Shown piece after piece: positions 11,061-22,209 of a stretch of DNA of 64,000 nucleotides. The stretch's first letter is position 1; every line of letters begins with the position of its first letter. Position numbers and translations under genes: made by a program. Source of the stretch: Uloborus plumipes (Eukaryota > Arthropoda > Arachnida > Araneae > Uloboridae); the NCBI GenBank assembly GCA_038373865.1, contig JAXGGA010004517.1, positions 23,438 through 87,437 of the forward strand. Direction: 5' to 3'. Under the pieces are notes generated by a model. The model was not told the DNA's origin. It saw nothing but the letters and a program-made list of their open reading frames with translations, and searched no databases.

Positions 11061-11920
11061 CATATAGCTATGTTTCAGCAACAAGTATGAGCAGAGTAGG
11101 AAAGTGGGTAGAGGATCCTGGGTCCGGACTGCTCCCATAAAGCTCAACGATAAACTCCAATAATGAAGCTGAAGCTGTTCCCTCCTGTTAAAAATACTTT
11201 TTTCATCATCTAATCAATTTCGTGTATACGGGGTGTTCCGTTTCAACTTGTGTATATGAATCTATAAGTTTTAACTTGTAGTCATTCGTCCCTCTCAACC
11301 GGATCGTCTGGATCCGACACTGATTCTTCTACAACTGTGTTTAAAATAAAATACGTGAACTTTCGAGCTGACGTTAAGTAAATAATGCAGTTGAGTATGA
11401 AGCCCGTCATTTTGCTGACGGGACTTTCGAAATATAATGTAACTGTATATTTGTGTCTGTTGTTGCTTTGCACAGTTAAATATCCACACCCCACCCCATG
11501 GCACCCTTTGCCAAGCCAGTTTAAAAATGACGGAACTTAATTACTAGCACGTCTTTAAAAAATCGTTCCGAATTTAAAAGTTTTAATGAAACTGGGAAAA
11601 GAATCACTTTTGGTTAAATTAACATAAAAAATAGTAAATCCATCTTGGAAAACTTGAAAAAGTAGCACCAGCTGTTCCTCTTCAAAGCCCCATACTGTCG
11701 CGCTAAGTGCAAAAGTGTGGTATCCGCAGACAATCTCAGACTGAGATACAGTTGTTTAAATATTTGCACCTCCATGCATTTGATTTAGGAAGTGCTTTTT
11801 CAGAATTTATCAAAAAATATTTCCCGTTCTCAAATGATCATAAAACATTGCATTTAGACAAAATAGGCTGCAAAGAACCACTTGGTGACAATAACTCAAA
11901 TTTGTTAAAAAGTGCAGATT
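11061..11920. other. Nothing firmly recognised
   Basis: Contains GGGGTGTTCCGTTTCAACT near 11230, which looks like a transposon-end fragment, but no matching partner was found. Confidence 0.35.
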
Positions 11921-11997
11921 CACTGCAAAAAATGAATGTTGTTTTATAGTATAATACAGCTAATTTTATAGTAATAAACTGAAAATATTGTTAATTT

Positions 11998-13544
11998 TCT
12001 CTACTAATAATAAAGCTGAAGGTTTGTCTGTCTTTCTTTCTTTCTGTCTGTCTGTTACGCGCGTAGCGTCAAAACCGTTCGGTCGATTTTCATGACACTT
12101 GGCACAAAATTAGTTTGTAGCATGTAGTTTTGCACAAGCGATTTTTTGAAAATTCCATTTCGTTCTTTTTCTATTCGAATTCTTAGCGGAAATTCGATAA
12201 AATAGGGAAGAAATATTTCATACACATTTTCAAGTCTTATGTCATTCGAAAGCTTGAAATTTTCTGCACAAAATGAAGTTTTTTTTTTTTTTTTTAAAGT
12301 TTCTACGATCGTCAGGAGAGCTGTAACAATTGTTTTTAGAATCCCGGAATTCAAGGCTTACCTTCAGTAAAGCAAGCCAAACGATTCTAAAATGGTTAAG
12401 CTCGAGAATAAAATTTGTTTGAAAAGAGATGAAATGAATTATTTTATCAACGGAAATCAACTTTTCATGTTATTACCATGGTTACATGTTCATACTTATT
12501 TTTGTTTCGTTCTTTTTCCAGCGTTGCCAGACGTAGTATTTTTGATACTACGGCAGTATTTTTTTGGCCCAAATAAGGAGCGTAGTATTTTTCTGGCAAC
12601 TCTGTTTCCAATATACTAATGACTTAATTAAAAGATTTGGCGGATATATATATATATATATTTTTTTTTTTTTCATTTTCATAGATTTCGCATTTTAGCA
12701 ATATTGATTTTAGCAACGTTTGGAAACAGTAGTAGGCGCGTCTATCGCCCATTTAGCGAGAAAGGGGTACCCAAAGCACAAAGATTAACCAGATATCGTA
12801 TAAGTTGCGACATTGCATCGTTCTTTTTAAAGTGTTTCATTTCGGCAAATGTATTGTTTTGTTTTTAAAGCTAGGAAAGGAAACTTTCTTCTTCTTTCAA
12901 ATTTTGATAATATTTCTGTTGGTTTCTGTGAGCAACAAAATTGTTCTTATTTTCTCTTTTGGCTTATTTTTGTGCATCTCCCCTTGGGGTTGCATTCGAA
13001 TGTCCCAAAGGGGTGTTTCACCCCTTTTATGGAGTAAATCAATCAGTGTTAATTTCAATGCAGACACAAGTGATATAAATTGGCGCGATCACTTGGCGAT
13101 ATATCGCCAAGCCTTCGGCCGCCAAGTATTTATCGCCAATTTGGCGATTTTTTTAAATTTTTTTTGGCGGGGGGGGGGGTTCAATTTGGCGCTATTAGCG
13201 ATATTTTGCGAAAAATCCACTGTGATGTTAAAATCGGCGATATTTAGGAGATTAATCATTGTAAAACATTTTATTGCATGGTTTCGTGGCAAACTAGGGA
13301 TATAAATGAATTGTTATCTTGATCACTCCAAGCACTTAAGTCATTTTAGCACTTAAGTCATCTACTAAGAAATTTACACGTAAAAGAAAGTAGTGTGGGG
13401 TCCACACCAGATTTTGATATCATATATTTGAAGGAATTATAGTTGAATTATAACTAAAATAGAGCATTTTTTCTGCTATATCAATTATTTTACAAATGAA
13501 CTTTTAATTTTATACCACGGGCAAAGCCGTGCGGGTACCGCTAG
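11998..13544 (+). mobile_element. Helitron-like element
   Basis: The 5' end TCTCTACTAATAATAAAG is followed by a GTCTGTCTTTCTTTC tract and AACCGTTCGGTCGATTTTC. The 3' end has the hairpin CACGGGCAAAGCCGTG, about ten bases, then CTAG before T. A hairpin followed by CTRR and insertion into AT without target duplication is the Helitron signature. Exact 5' border could be 11998 or 12000. No Rep/helicase ORF is present, so it is non-autonomous. It carries smaller nested repeats (12523-12600 and a GGCGAT-rich palindrome at 13084-13215). Confidence 0.7.
12523..12600. mobile_element. Tiny MITE, GTTGCCAGA ends
   Basis: GTTGCCAGACGTAGTATTTT at the left and AAATACTACG plus CTGGCAAC-type sequence (as reverse complement) at the right give a ~78-bp inverted-repeat unit inside the Helitron. 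Confidence 0.5.
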
Positions 13545-13781
13545 TACAGTAATAAACTGTAAAGTTATTAATTTAACAGTTAATTACCGTGCATTTCACA
13601 GTTTTAAACTGGAACTTCTGCTACCAGTATTATACTGTTGTTTTTACAGTATAATACGACAAAATTTTACGGCTATCAACTGTAAAATTGCTAGTTTTAC
13701 AGTTTATTACTGGGCATTTTAGTTTTAAATTCGGACCTCGGCTGCCAGTATTATACTGTAAAAACAATAGTTCGTTTTTTG

Positions 13782-14714
13782 AAGCTTACAAATTTTGCTT
13801 TTAAAAAAAGCAACCGGTGTGGAGAAAAAGAAAAAGCACTAATACTACCGTTCCCTAAGAGATGGCGCCACTCCAGTGTCTCTCGGATCAACTTTGAAGA
13901 CGGCGCTCGATCGGACATCGGGGACCGATTTCCGGAATGGATTTCGGGATCAGCGGTGTCCCGGAGGGAGCATTTCGGGGATTAAAAGCCTACCGAAATG
14001 AGGACGATGTGTTCTACCAAAATGGCTTCTCCGATTGCCTAAATAATGAACAGTTTAGGAATAACTAGTGTCTTTGGATGCCCGATCCGAATCGTAAACA
14101 GATCTTTAATTTGCGGAGGGGGAGAATTGTGCAGGTTGTTAAGCGTTCCGTGTTCAAAATATTTATTATTCTCCTCAATAAACGGTAAATTAATTAATTT
14201 GTTAGCTTTAATTCTGTGTTTATTACTTCTTTCAGTTTTATAGCCAATATATCCCCTGATTGTTTTATTTTGGCTCCGAGCTAAAATTTTAAGACGGGGG
14301 AAAATTCTCAGTTTGCCGAACGAAATTTCAATTCTACCAAATCATAAAATACGAGCATGCACACAAATCATTCACACATAACAACAAAGGAGAACGAAAA
14401 AAACGATTTAAATACAATTTGAAAAAATTAAATAAAAGCAAACAAAGCTCAATGTTGCAAATATTGTCTTCAAATTTGTAGAATAGTTGTAAAATTTGTC
14501 GTATAAGGAAACTTTTGGGAGGTCACAGTGGCCTCCCATCGATGTGCTCTATCCCGTACTTGAGCAAGTGATAGTCTAAAATTTTTATTGTTCTAACCTC
14601 TAATACGTCTCTAATTTATCCTGACTCATTTCGTAAAAAAAGTTTTTGTTAATTTCTTGGTGAACATTACAAAAAAACATAATAATTTTTTATTTCCTCT
14701 CTTTTGGTTTTATG
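13782..14714. other. Contains a GC-rich island at 13860-14030
   Basis: The island (TCGGATCAAC, GGAATGGATTTCGGGATC and similar) stands out from its AT-rich surroundings but has no conserved reading frame or splice borders that I trust. It could be an old element or a conserved noncoding block. The rest is AT-rich. Confidence 0.35.
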
Positions 14715-14716
14715 TA

Positions 14717-14891
14717 CTGTCGTCCCCTCTTAATCAGGTAACAGTTAAACGAATATCTTGCTTATACGAATAAAAATACCCTGGAAACATGCAATAGACG
14801 CAATGTTAAATATCCCCGTTTAAACAAATACCCCGCTTAATCGAATAGTTTTTCTTGGAACCGACAGTATTCGTTTAAGCGGGGCCGACAG
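14717..14891. mobile_element. pogo/Tigger-like MITE
   Basis: Ends CTGTCGTCCCCTCTTAA and (reverse complement) CTGTCGGCCCCGCTTAA, flanked by TA at 14715-14716 and 14892-14893. Internal GAATA/CGCTTAATCGAATA words recall the TCGTTTAA-type ends of pogo relatives. 175 bp, non-coding. Confidence 0.65.
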
Positions 14892-14893
14892 TA

Positions 14894-15941
14894 TTAAATT
14901 TTAACAAACAACAAATAGCGATAAAAATGCAGGTACGTTTTTCAGGGTTAAAGAATCTTTTAATAAAAAATAAGTTAGTTTATAACGTCCGGAAGAACTC
15001 CTTTGTAGGGCGGGGGGACTTTTCATAATTTATTTCTTTCATATGAGAAAAAGGTATACTTAGTAGCCGCAAAACACGCGTCTGATTTTCTTAATTATGT
15101 ACATTCAACATTGCTTTAGAATTTTGATGTTTTATACAAACATAAGATTTTCATTTTACACACACCTAGATAACTGTGATAGCTGCAATTCCAAAATTTA
15201 AAGTTTTTTCCCTCGGCACCAGCTATAATCGTCAAAGTTTACTAATTAATCAGCTGAAAAACTTTTTTGTAATTAAAATTCATTTTGCTTAGAAAAAGAA
15301 ACTATGCTGAATAAATTCAAGACATCTACTAATAAATGCAAATTATTGTAGTAGGGCTGTGAATCAAATTCAAATTATTTTACAAAAAATAAGTAAATAA
15401 ATAAATGGATAAGAGAGGTTACAATAAAAACTGACAATGAAACTGGAAATTTAAAGGGAAAAAAAAAACCACCAGATTAAAAAAAAAAAAACATTTAGGA
15501 ATTTAAAGTTTGAAAAGTTACTTTTAGGGGGTAAGAGGAACCAGTTGATAGCTTTGAGTAAATTGTTAAATTAAAATTCTTCGGCACAAAAATAAAAGAA
15601 AAAAAAATGTTTGTACTTTGGCATTTCTTAGGCGTTTCAATTTCAGTAGTGAATAGAAACTCCAGTGCAATGAAAATTAAAAGCACTACACATGGTTCCA
15701 ATTGCGTGAACTCTTATAACTGAGGCTAGTACTTCTGCTCTGATGCGATACAGAAAGATGTCATAAAAATATTTTTTATAAAATTTGCTTGCATAGATAG
15801 CGGAGAGTTTTCCCCCAAACTATGATTAGAAATAGAACACACGCAAGGTTATCATGAAACATAACTTGATTTTCAGCCACTAAACTATTGACTCTTAATA
15901 GTTAAGATTAAGTTGAGAAGAGAAAATAAATCACCACTCAC
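14894..15941. other. Intronic stretch, nothing recognised
   Basis: AT-rich; ends at the GTGAGT donor of the exon on the minus strand. Confidence 0.4.
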
Positions 15942-16019
15942 CAAAATCTGCCCTGCAGTAGTTGTCGATTATATTCTCGTAGGTGTCAGGCTGATTGCAA
16001 GCGCTGCAGCTTTGCGGCT
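15942..16019 (-). CDS. SFRP-like gene, short exon at start of NTR domain
   Basis: A 78-bp minus-strand exon with strong splice borders: acceptor CCTTTTTTTACAG before 16019, donor G|GTGAGT at 15942/15941. It reads (x)AG then PQSCSACNQPDTYENIID, then NYCRADF, then one base G. The CxxC pair, Tyr/Ile-rich helix and Cys followed by a Phe match the beginning of the SFRP1/2/5 NTR domain (CxxC, then about 15 residues, then C-x-x-(E/D)-F). Its outgoing phase (1) fits the incoming phase of the exon at 1978-2251. Vertebrate SFRP1/2/5 genes also have a short middle exon at this place, which supports orthology, although that parallel is from memory. The preceding exon with the Frizzled-type domain was not found up to 64000. 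Confidence 0.7.
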
Positions 16020-16197
16020 CTGTAAAAAAAGGATAGAATTTAGAACAAAATAATAAGAATGATGCTAGTTTTAAAATAGCATAGCTGCAAACAATGAAAG
16101 TTTAAAATTATCGAGACTTACGCTCAAAGTTAGGAGGGTTTACATGAATAAATTTGGCAACACAAACTTGAGAGCAAGATGTTTTTTTTCTCTAATA

Positions 16198-17465
16198 TTG
16201 GCTCATTTAAAAAGTCTCCGCGCTTTTTTCTTAAGTTTTTGAGCAAGAATTTTTTTATTTGAAAATTAATTTTAATCGAAGTGCATGTGCTCATTATTAT
16301 TTATGACCTTTGGCTATTCCCTCGGTAGCTGTATAATTTCATTGGTGTAAAACTTCTGAGGTTTATCGGCGAAAAACTTAGCCAAGTAATTTTCAGCGAC
16401 TGTTCACTTAGTCAATTTTTTGCCATCAAAAGAATTTTTCAGAGACTGAAATTAATGATAATCAAAATTAGCAAGGTCCGGCCTATACGTTAGATGCACC
16501 AAAAGTTCATAACCAAGTTTCTTCGATTTATTCTAATTCATCAAAGATGAGTGTTTCTTAGCATTATCATGGTGGAACACAACTCCTTTTCTGTTGGCCA
16601 ATTCTGGTCGCATTTTCTTGATTGATTCATTGAAATAGTTGAGTTATGCACAATTGCGGACAGAATTTACTGTTGCACCAGGTTGTATCAGTTCATTATG
16701 AGCCCTTCCATTTCTACGAAACACCTTTTTACCGTCAATCCTGGATTTGAAGTCGTTTGTGGTGGGTCACAGCCCTTTACCGAGATCGTATGCATTTCAT
16801 TGTCTCGTATCTAATCCATTTTTCATCTCCTGTAATAATTTGCTTCAGAAAGAATCGATTTCGGATCTCCTTAGAAGCGTTTTACTGATGGTAGCTCTGT
16901 CGATCAATTTTTTTTTTTTTTCGGTAATTCTTGTGTCACCCAAACATGGAGCTTCTTTGAGCAACCTGTTCTCTTCAGAGGATCCCAAAGAGTTAGACAC
17001 TTAATTAAGTGTCTCCTCCATCTTTTAAGAGCTTACGCGTTGGTCCCGCTAAACCAGTTGAAAAACTTCATCGACTTTTTCAGTGAACAGCCGACCAGAG
17101 AGAGGTGTATCTTTGACATCGAAACTTCCGGAACGGAATAGAGTATACCTCTTTTGATTACGACGTTCACTCATTGCATCCTTACATTACATTTTTAAAA
17201 AACATCAGCCGTTCTTGTGGCGTTCTTATCTTTCTTGCCGTGAAAAAGCATTACCTATCGTATTTTCAGATATTTCAGTCATTTTTAAAGCGCTATAACT
17301 TTTTACTCGATTGGCGAAATACTTGAACGTGGCCAGAAAGAGGTAGCCTGAAATGCCACCTTTCAAACGAATACTCATAAAACGCAATTGGATTAGTGTT
17401 GATCGAAATATATACGTCAAACCATCTGGTTAGAAAAAAGCGCGAGGACTTTTTAAATGACCCAA
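16198..17465 (-). mobile_element. mariner (irritans-type) relic
   Basis: 1268 bp between TA dinucleotides (16196-16197, 17466-17467). Terminal inverted repeats are TTGGCTCATTTAAAAAGTC at the left and TTGGGTCATTTAAAAAGTC at the right, both followed by a CGCGCTTTTTTCT block. This is the normal full length of a mariner. The transposase frame lies on the minus strand and is broken (next entry). Confidence 0.85.
16320..17215 (-). pseudogene. Decayed mariner transposase
   Basis: Recognisable pieces in minus-strand order: GSFDVKDTPLSGR near 17100-17140, EKVDEVFQLV just after it, the catalytic block GVVFHHDNAKKH around 16560-16610, then ELLVHLTYRPDLANFDYH near 16490-16540. These are the second and third acidic positions of a DD34D catalytic triad. 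Stops and frameshifts interrupt every section (for example after FDYH), so no active protein can be made. The GSFDVKD and EKVDE blocks point to the irritans subfamily. Confidence 0.8.
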
Positions 17466-18463
17466 TATAAGCAGGAATTTCTCAAATTGAATCCTGTAAG
17501 GAACACTAAATTCGGCGTTCGGAATTATGGCAGGGCTCGAAATTCGGAAATTGAGATCACCTTTTTACTTTTTTGAACTTAGCAAAAAAAAAAAAAAAAG
17601 CCTCTTTTTTTTTTTTTTTTTTTTAATTTACAGCATAAAAGTAGCATCAGAACTAAACTAAATTAGTTATTTTTTCAGCGAAAGTTAGACTAACACTTGT
17701 TGAGTTTATTATTGGTAACGAGTTAGACTATACTTCCCAAGACTCTCATCGACGGTCTTCATGTATTACGAACCTAATGTTTAGTTGATTTTGTTTCATC
17801 CCGTGACACAGGAAAAAATGGCTCATTGTTTAAAAATCATTCTCTGGTATTTACAGCGAGAGAAAATAAGTAATTTTTTCCTCATTTCTCCAATATCTTT
17901 TTCCCCCGTATTATATTTTTTTGGTTCACTTTTTTCTTCCCCTATCTCTTTTTTTCTCCTTCCCTTTCTTATTTCTATGCGTCTCTTCTTTCTGCTTTCA
18001 TTTTTTTAATAACCATTTTTGCAGCAAACTGCTGCCACCTAAACTATAATAAAGGAGCTTCAATTAATTTCGTATTAGTCTTCTTGAACGAATTCAACTG
18101 TGGAGGAACTTCTTCTACTCCGTGTCTTCGGGAGTCTTTTCAGATATGTCCAAGGAAAAAGATGTAGTAATGCGAGTGTACCTTTCATTACTTGCGTTGC
18201 AGATTTCCCTGGAAAAGTATTTTATTCTGTCGTCTATTAGGGAAATCGAAGGAAAGAAATAGGAAGATCACTAATGGAACGCAGCTAAAGATGTGGAAAT
18301 TCACATGACTCAGTACTACTTTTGTAAATTCAGAGCACCAGGGCCGCTTAGAGCCACGGCGAGCCCCTTGTCAGTTTTGTCTCTTCCCCCTCCCCCATAA
18401 AGCTTATCAAAATTATTCTACTTCGAATCCGACCCGGGTTTCTCAAAGTGATGGGCTTTTAAC
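17466..18463. other. Low-complexity stretch, no gene
   Basis: Poly-A and poly-T runs near 17580-17625 and a T/C-rich tract at 17880-18000. GCCGCTTAGAGCCACGG near 18347 resembles a transposon end but has no partner here. Confidence 0.4.
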
Positions 18464-19175
18464 TAGAGATGCACCGATAAGCAAATCAGCCGATTATCGA
18501 TTACCGATTAACCGGCTGTTGATAATCGGTCGATTAATCGGTTGAGCCTTTTAACGATCAGGATGATTTTTTTTTATGTTACCAATTTCACCAGCACTTG
18601 AGTTTCTTTCTTTTCGATTCAGAGGTTAGAAATAGTTGCTAATTTACTTCTGAGAGAAGATTTAATACTTTTTTTCACTTTCCTAATTTTTAGAAAGATA
18701 ATTTCAAAATGCTATCAAATTTCTTTGAACTGATCTTCATATTATTGTTAATTAAATAACATTAATACACTAGGCATGAAAATTTTTAAAAAATAGGGGT
18801 TGGCTCTTACTTAGGAGTGTTTTTAATTTAAATTCAATAATTCAATTGAAGGGTCAGGGGGAAAAACCACGGTAGTCACATTTGATTCATTTTGAGAAAA
18901 ACGAAATTTAAACTTTACGAACTCATAAACTTCCCCAGTATACTTGTTCTAAAATGACAATAATACATGGTCTACAGTGTTTTTTCACGAATATTGCATA
19001 TACTAAACGAAATTACACTTATTTTTCTAACAGGTGGTAGCATCAGTTTAAATTCAACAAAAAGTGGACTACCGTGGTTTTTCCCCCTGACCCTTCAATT
19101 GTAATTATATTCAAGCCATTTAGTTCAAGACTTTTATTCTTTGAAAATTAGAGTTTAAAAGCACTGTGCTATAAC
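18464..19175. mobile_element. hAT MITE (TAGRGATGCACCGAT), 3'-truncated copy
   Basis: It starts TAGAGATGCACCGATAAGC and continues with the CCGATTA-rich block found in the intact copy at 53393-54152. Homology continues to AAAGCACTGTGCTA near 19170 and then stops, so the right end is missing. A 249-bp element (18848-19096) is inserted in it. The sequence after 19175 (ATTCCGCGGACAATCGGCAG) resembles the right end of the element at 56982. Confidence 0.7.
18848..19096. mobile_element. MITE with GAAGGGTCAGGGGGAAAAAC ends
   Basis: Terminal inverted repeats of about 29 bp, nearly perfect, flanked by AATT at 18844-18847 and 19097-19100. It sits inside the older hAT MITE, so it is younger. Non-coding; superfamily not assigned. 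Confidence 0.75.
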
Positions 19176-19213
19176 CGTGTCACCTAATTCCGCGGACAAT
19201 CGGCAGTGTACTA

Positions 19214-20037
19214 TAAGTACAATATATTTTCATTCTTTCTCTTCATACAAAATTTTATGTTGTAATCATAATGACTTTTCCCTTTTGGAATCTCACCTTC
19301 TTAAATAATGGAAAAGCTGATTGCCGAGACAGAGACATGCTCCGTTATCTTAGTTCATTTCCGTCGCAATATCGGAATAAAGGCTCCTTCGAAGAAATAT
19401 TAGGAGGGATTCCATTCAACGCATTTCCCATTGTTTGAAAGGTGCCAGATCTCAGCTATAAATAAAAGGTAAACATAAAGATAGCCGAGAAAATTCTCTC
19501 TATTCTTTTTCATTCATTAGTCGGAACTTTCCTGGGATTCCACAATCCTTGCACAAATACCACTCATTATTTTCGATGCTCCAGGGAAATTCCACTCAGG
19601 AGTGCCACTGTCTCACTTTTAATTACAACAGGCAACACGGCACTGCAGACGACATTTTATTCCCTTCCCCCAATTAATCCCGAATGGGGAGTTAGAAGAA
19701 TAAACAGTTTCTTATTTTTGAGCGAAGTTAAGTTGCCACCTAAGAAGAAGCAAAAATAAGTGTTGGATTCGCGGTTCTAGTCACTAAGCTATGAAGGTAT
19801 GGAAGGACGCTTCTAGTTGTGATATAGAAAAGATTCTGCATCAAAAATGCAAGGGGGCGGGAAACGAAGTAGAAGGTGTGACTTTTCGTTTTAACCCCAG
19901 ATAAGTGAACTTAAAAAAAAAGTCGTTCGTAAACTTTGTACTAAGATATGAATAAAAAAATATGACGTGAATAAAAGAACAAATCAAAGCATTTAAAAAG
20001 AGTTAAAAACGCAACAAACAGCTGTTTTGAGGTTATC
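19214..20037. other. No gene or bounded repeat seen
   Basis: Fairly balanced composition for this window (19300-19740), possibly unique intronic DNA. No coding evidence. Confidence 0.35.
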
Positions 20038-20222
20038 AACACTCGATTTCCCAAGAAGTCATTTTGACAGCTTTTTAATTTCACAATTCGAAGAACAATT
20101 ATGTACATATAATGACACATTTTCTTAGAATATTATGACCTTTTAAACAACTTATGAATATGTTAATTAATAATTGTAGTTACCTCCCTTCTTCAAAATG
20201 ACTTCTTGGGTAATCTAGTGTT
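20038..20222. mobile_element. MITE with AACACTMGATTWCCCAAGAA ends
   Basis: About 34-bp inverted ends: AACACTCGATTTCCCAAGAA then GTCATTTTGA at the left; the right end in reverse complement has AACACTAGATTACCCAAGAA then GTCATTTTGA. 185 bp, non-coding. Confidence 0.7.
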
Positions 20223-20343
20223 AAAACAAGCATCTTCCACCGCAACAAAAGAACGAAACAAAAGACGAAAAAGAAGAAAACAAAAGTGGCAGTTAAGCAT
20301 TTGTCAAAAAAGTACCATCCTCTAATAAATTATTTGCAAAGAA

Positions 20344-20551
20344 CAAGCGCGAATCCAGAGGGAGGTCGTGGGGGGTCATGTGTCACCCCTCCCCCCCCCG
20401 CCCTTAAGCAACAAAATATAGTATAAAACTATTTTTTTCGGATCTATTATTACGTAAAAATTGCCAAACACCCCCATTTTTGCTCAAAAATGTTGACCCC
20501 CCCCTTTCCGAAAATAACACCCTCCTTAACCACAAGCTGCATCCACCCTTG
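20344..20551. mobile_element. CAAGSGCGGATCCAG MITE, copy 1
   Basis: The left end is CAAGCGCGAATCCAG and the right end in reverse complement is CAAGGGTGGATGCAG. The body (CTTAAGCAACAAAATATAG, AAACACCCCCATTTTTGCT) matches the copy at 33379-33579, where an exact 7-bp duplication is readable. Confidence 0.7.
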
Positions 20552-20559
20552 GTAAGGAA

Positions 20560-22205
20560 CACTCTTTAAAAGATCTGGTTACAAACGCTAATTTTTATCA
20601 TTTTTTTTTTTTTTTTTTGAAATTATAGAACAACTTCTATTAAACTACGCTGATATGTTTTGATAAAAATGCACTTACTTTTCATTCGTAGTCCATGAGT
20701 CTAATGAATAGTTTTAGAACAGCATAATTCATGTTTTGCAATAATGCTAGAAATGATAACTATCTAGCATTTCGCTAGAAATGATAAGTATCAAAGTGAT
20801 GAATAATTAAAAGGATAAATCACACAAGTAAACTACTTTCCCTAAGGTCAACGAACTTTTAATTTTTAGCCCGAAATAATTTGTAATGTGTAAAAATTTA
20901 GGGAAAATATTTAGCCAAATAGTTCCATACGTTGTGAGGAAATTATCAACAAGTGTTTGTCTTATGCGCCCCCTCATCAAAGCGTTTGAGCATGGGATAT
21001 AAACAAGGCATTGAATATGACTTATTTGAATAAAAAAATATCTTGTAGCACAGTTCTTTTCGGAATGAAATCCCCTCTAAAAATTCATTACATTTTCATT
21101 TAGAAGAACATAGCAATGCATAGACTATGTCATGTCCATTATGAGTTCCAAATGTTACGTGAAGTGGAATGGCTTCGTATATCATCATTCGGATGACCAG
21201 AAAGCATCATGACATAAAAGAAAAACCATCTCCTGTTATCGAACAAGAGACTATTCTTTCTTCACCGTCCTAAGTTATTATTATTAGTATTTATATTCTC
21301 TTTCTCTCTCTCTCTCTCTCGGTTCAGTTACTGCCAATATGTTCCGAATCTCTTTCATGCTCTATCAGCTTTCATTTAGTGCAGGATAGATTTTCTCTTA
21401 TTGGGTACTCTTTACGCTCATGTTGATTTTGTTGAGTTCCTACCGCGTTGTTGTTGAGGTTTCTAACCATTACTGTCTGATTTGCTTAGGTAAAACCTTC
21501 CGCGTGTTTACGCAAGCGTCAGGTCTTCTCTGATATTACCAAAATAGGGGTGAGAGATAAGATAAAACAGTAAGGGGGAGAACGATAAGAAGCATTTTGT
21601 GCTGTATCAAACAACTTAGAACGATGCTAATTTCAAATGCATAGTTTAGTTGAATATATCAGAAGGATAACACAAATGCAAGTTTTAAATTGAAAACTTT
21701 GAAAAGTTTCCACTTAGAGCCCATCACCCCTTTTTTAAGTAGATTGGTTCGCTAGTGCAAGTCGCGTCTTTCACGGACGGACCTAATAGCTCGAAAAATG
21801 TTTGCCTGTAACTTGGGCTAACCTAAAGATACATGCTAAAAAGTGAGGTGAAGAAAAAAAAGTCCCGAGGGACTTCGAGTAATCCTGAGTTATAGAATGC
21901 ATCAACTGATGCCAAAGTCCGATCTTTGCTCTTCTAGTCAGACTGTTGGATAGAGGTTGGAATTTTACCAAACGGCAGGGATTTCATTTTTCGTTGGAAA
22001 ACTATGGGAGAGAAGAGTTTTAAACACTGTTCATTTTCTTCTTCGTGAAGCAGATTTTTCTTTTTAAAATGACTGTATTTTCTTCTGTCTATTAATGTAT
22101 GCGACTGCTACTCGCCTTCACCAACATTCACTTCAACTAATTTGAATGCTTTTACTTCATCCCTACACATCGATTCTCACCTCTGTCGGTCCTTCTATCA
22201 AACCA
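20560..22205. other. AT-rich stretch with a CT microsatellite
   Basis: (CT)n lies near 21300-21320. No gene, SINE head or inverted ends recognised. Confidence 0.4.
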
Positions 22206-22209
22206 AGTA

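Larger units (their letters stand above)
11921..13781. mobile_element. CACTGCAAAAAA MITE, copy A, split by a Helitron
   Basis: The left part (11921-11997) starts CACTGCAAAAAATGAA. The right part (13545-13781) continues with ACAGTAATAAACTGTAA and ends near GTTCGTTTTTTG. Without the 1.5-kb insert the two parts join into the same ~350-bp MITE seen at 22210, 44199 and 61893. The body is rich in TTTTACAGT/ACTGTAAAA words and has two similar ~160-bp halves. Confidence 0.75.
2252..15941 (-). other. Large intron of the SFRP-like gene
   Basis: This is the 13.7-kb interval between the two NTR exons, with GTGAGT donor at 15941 and TTCCAG acceptor at 2252. Phase is 1 on both sides. It contains MITEs, a SINE, a Helitron and a tandem array, all listed separately. 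Intron status is inferred from the exon pair. Confidence 0.6.
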
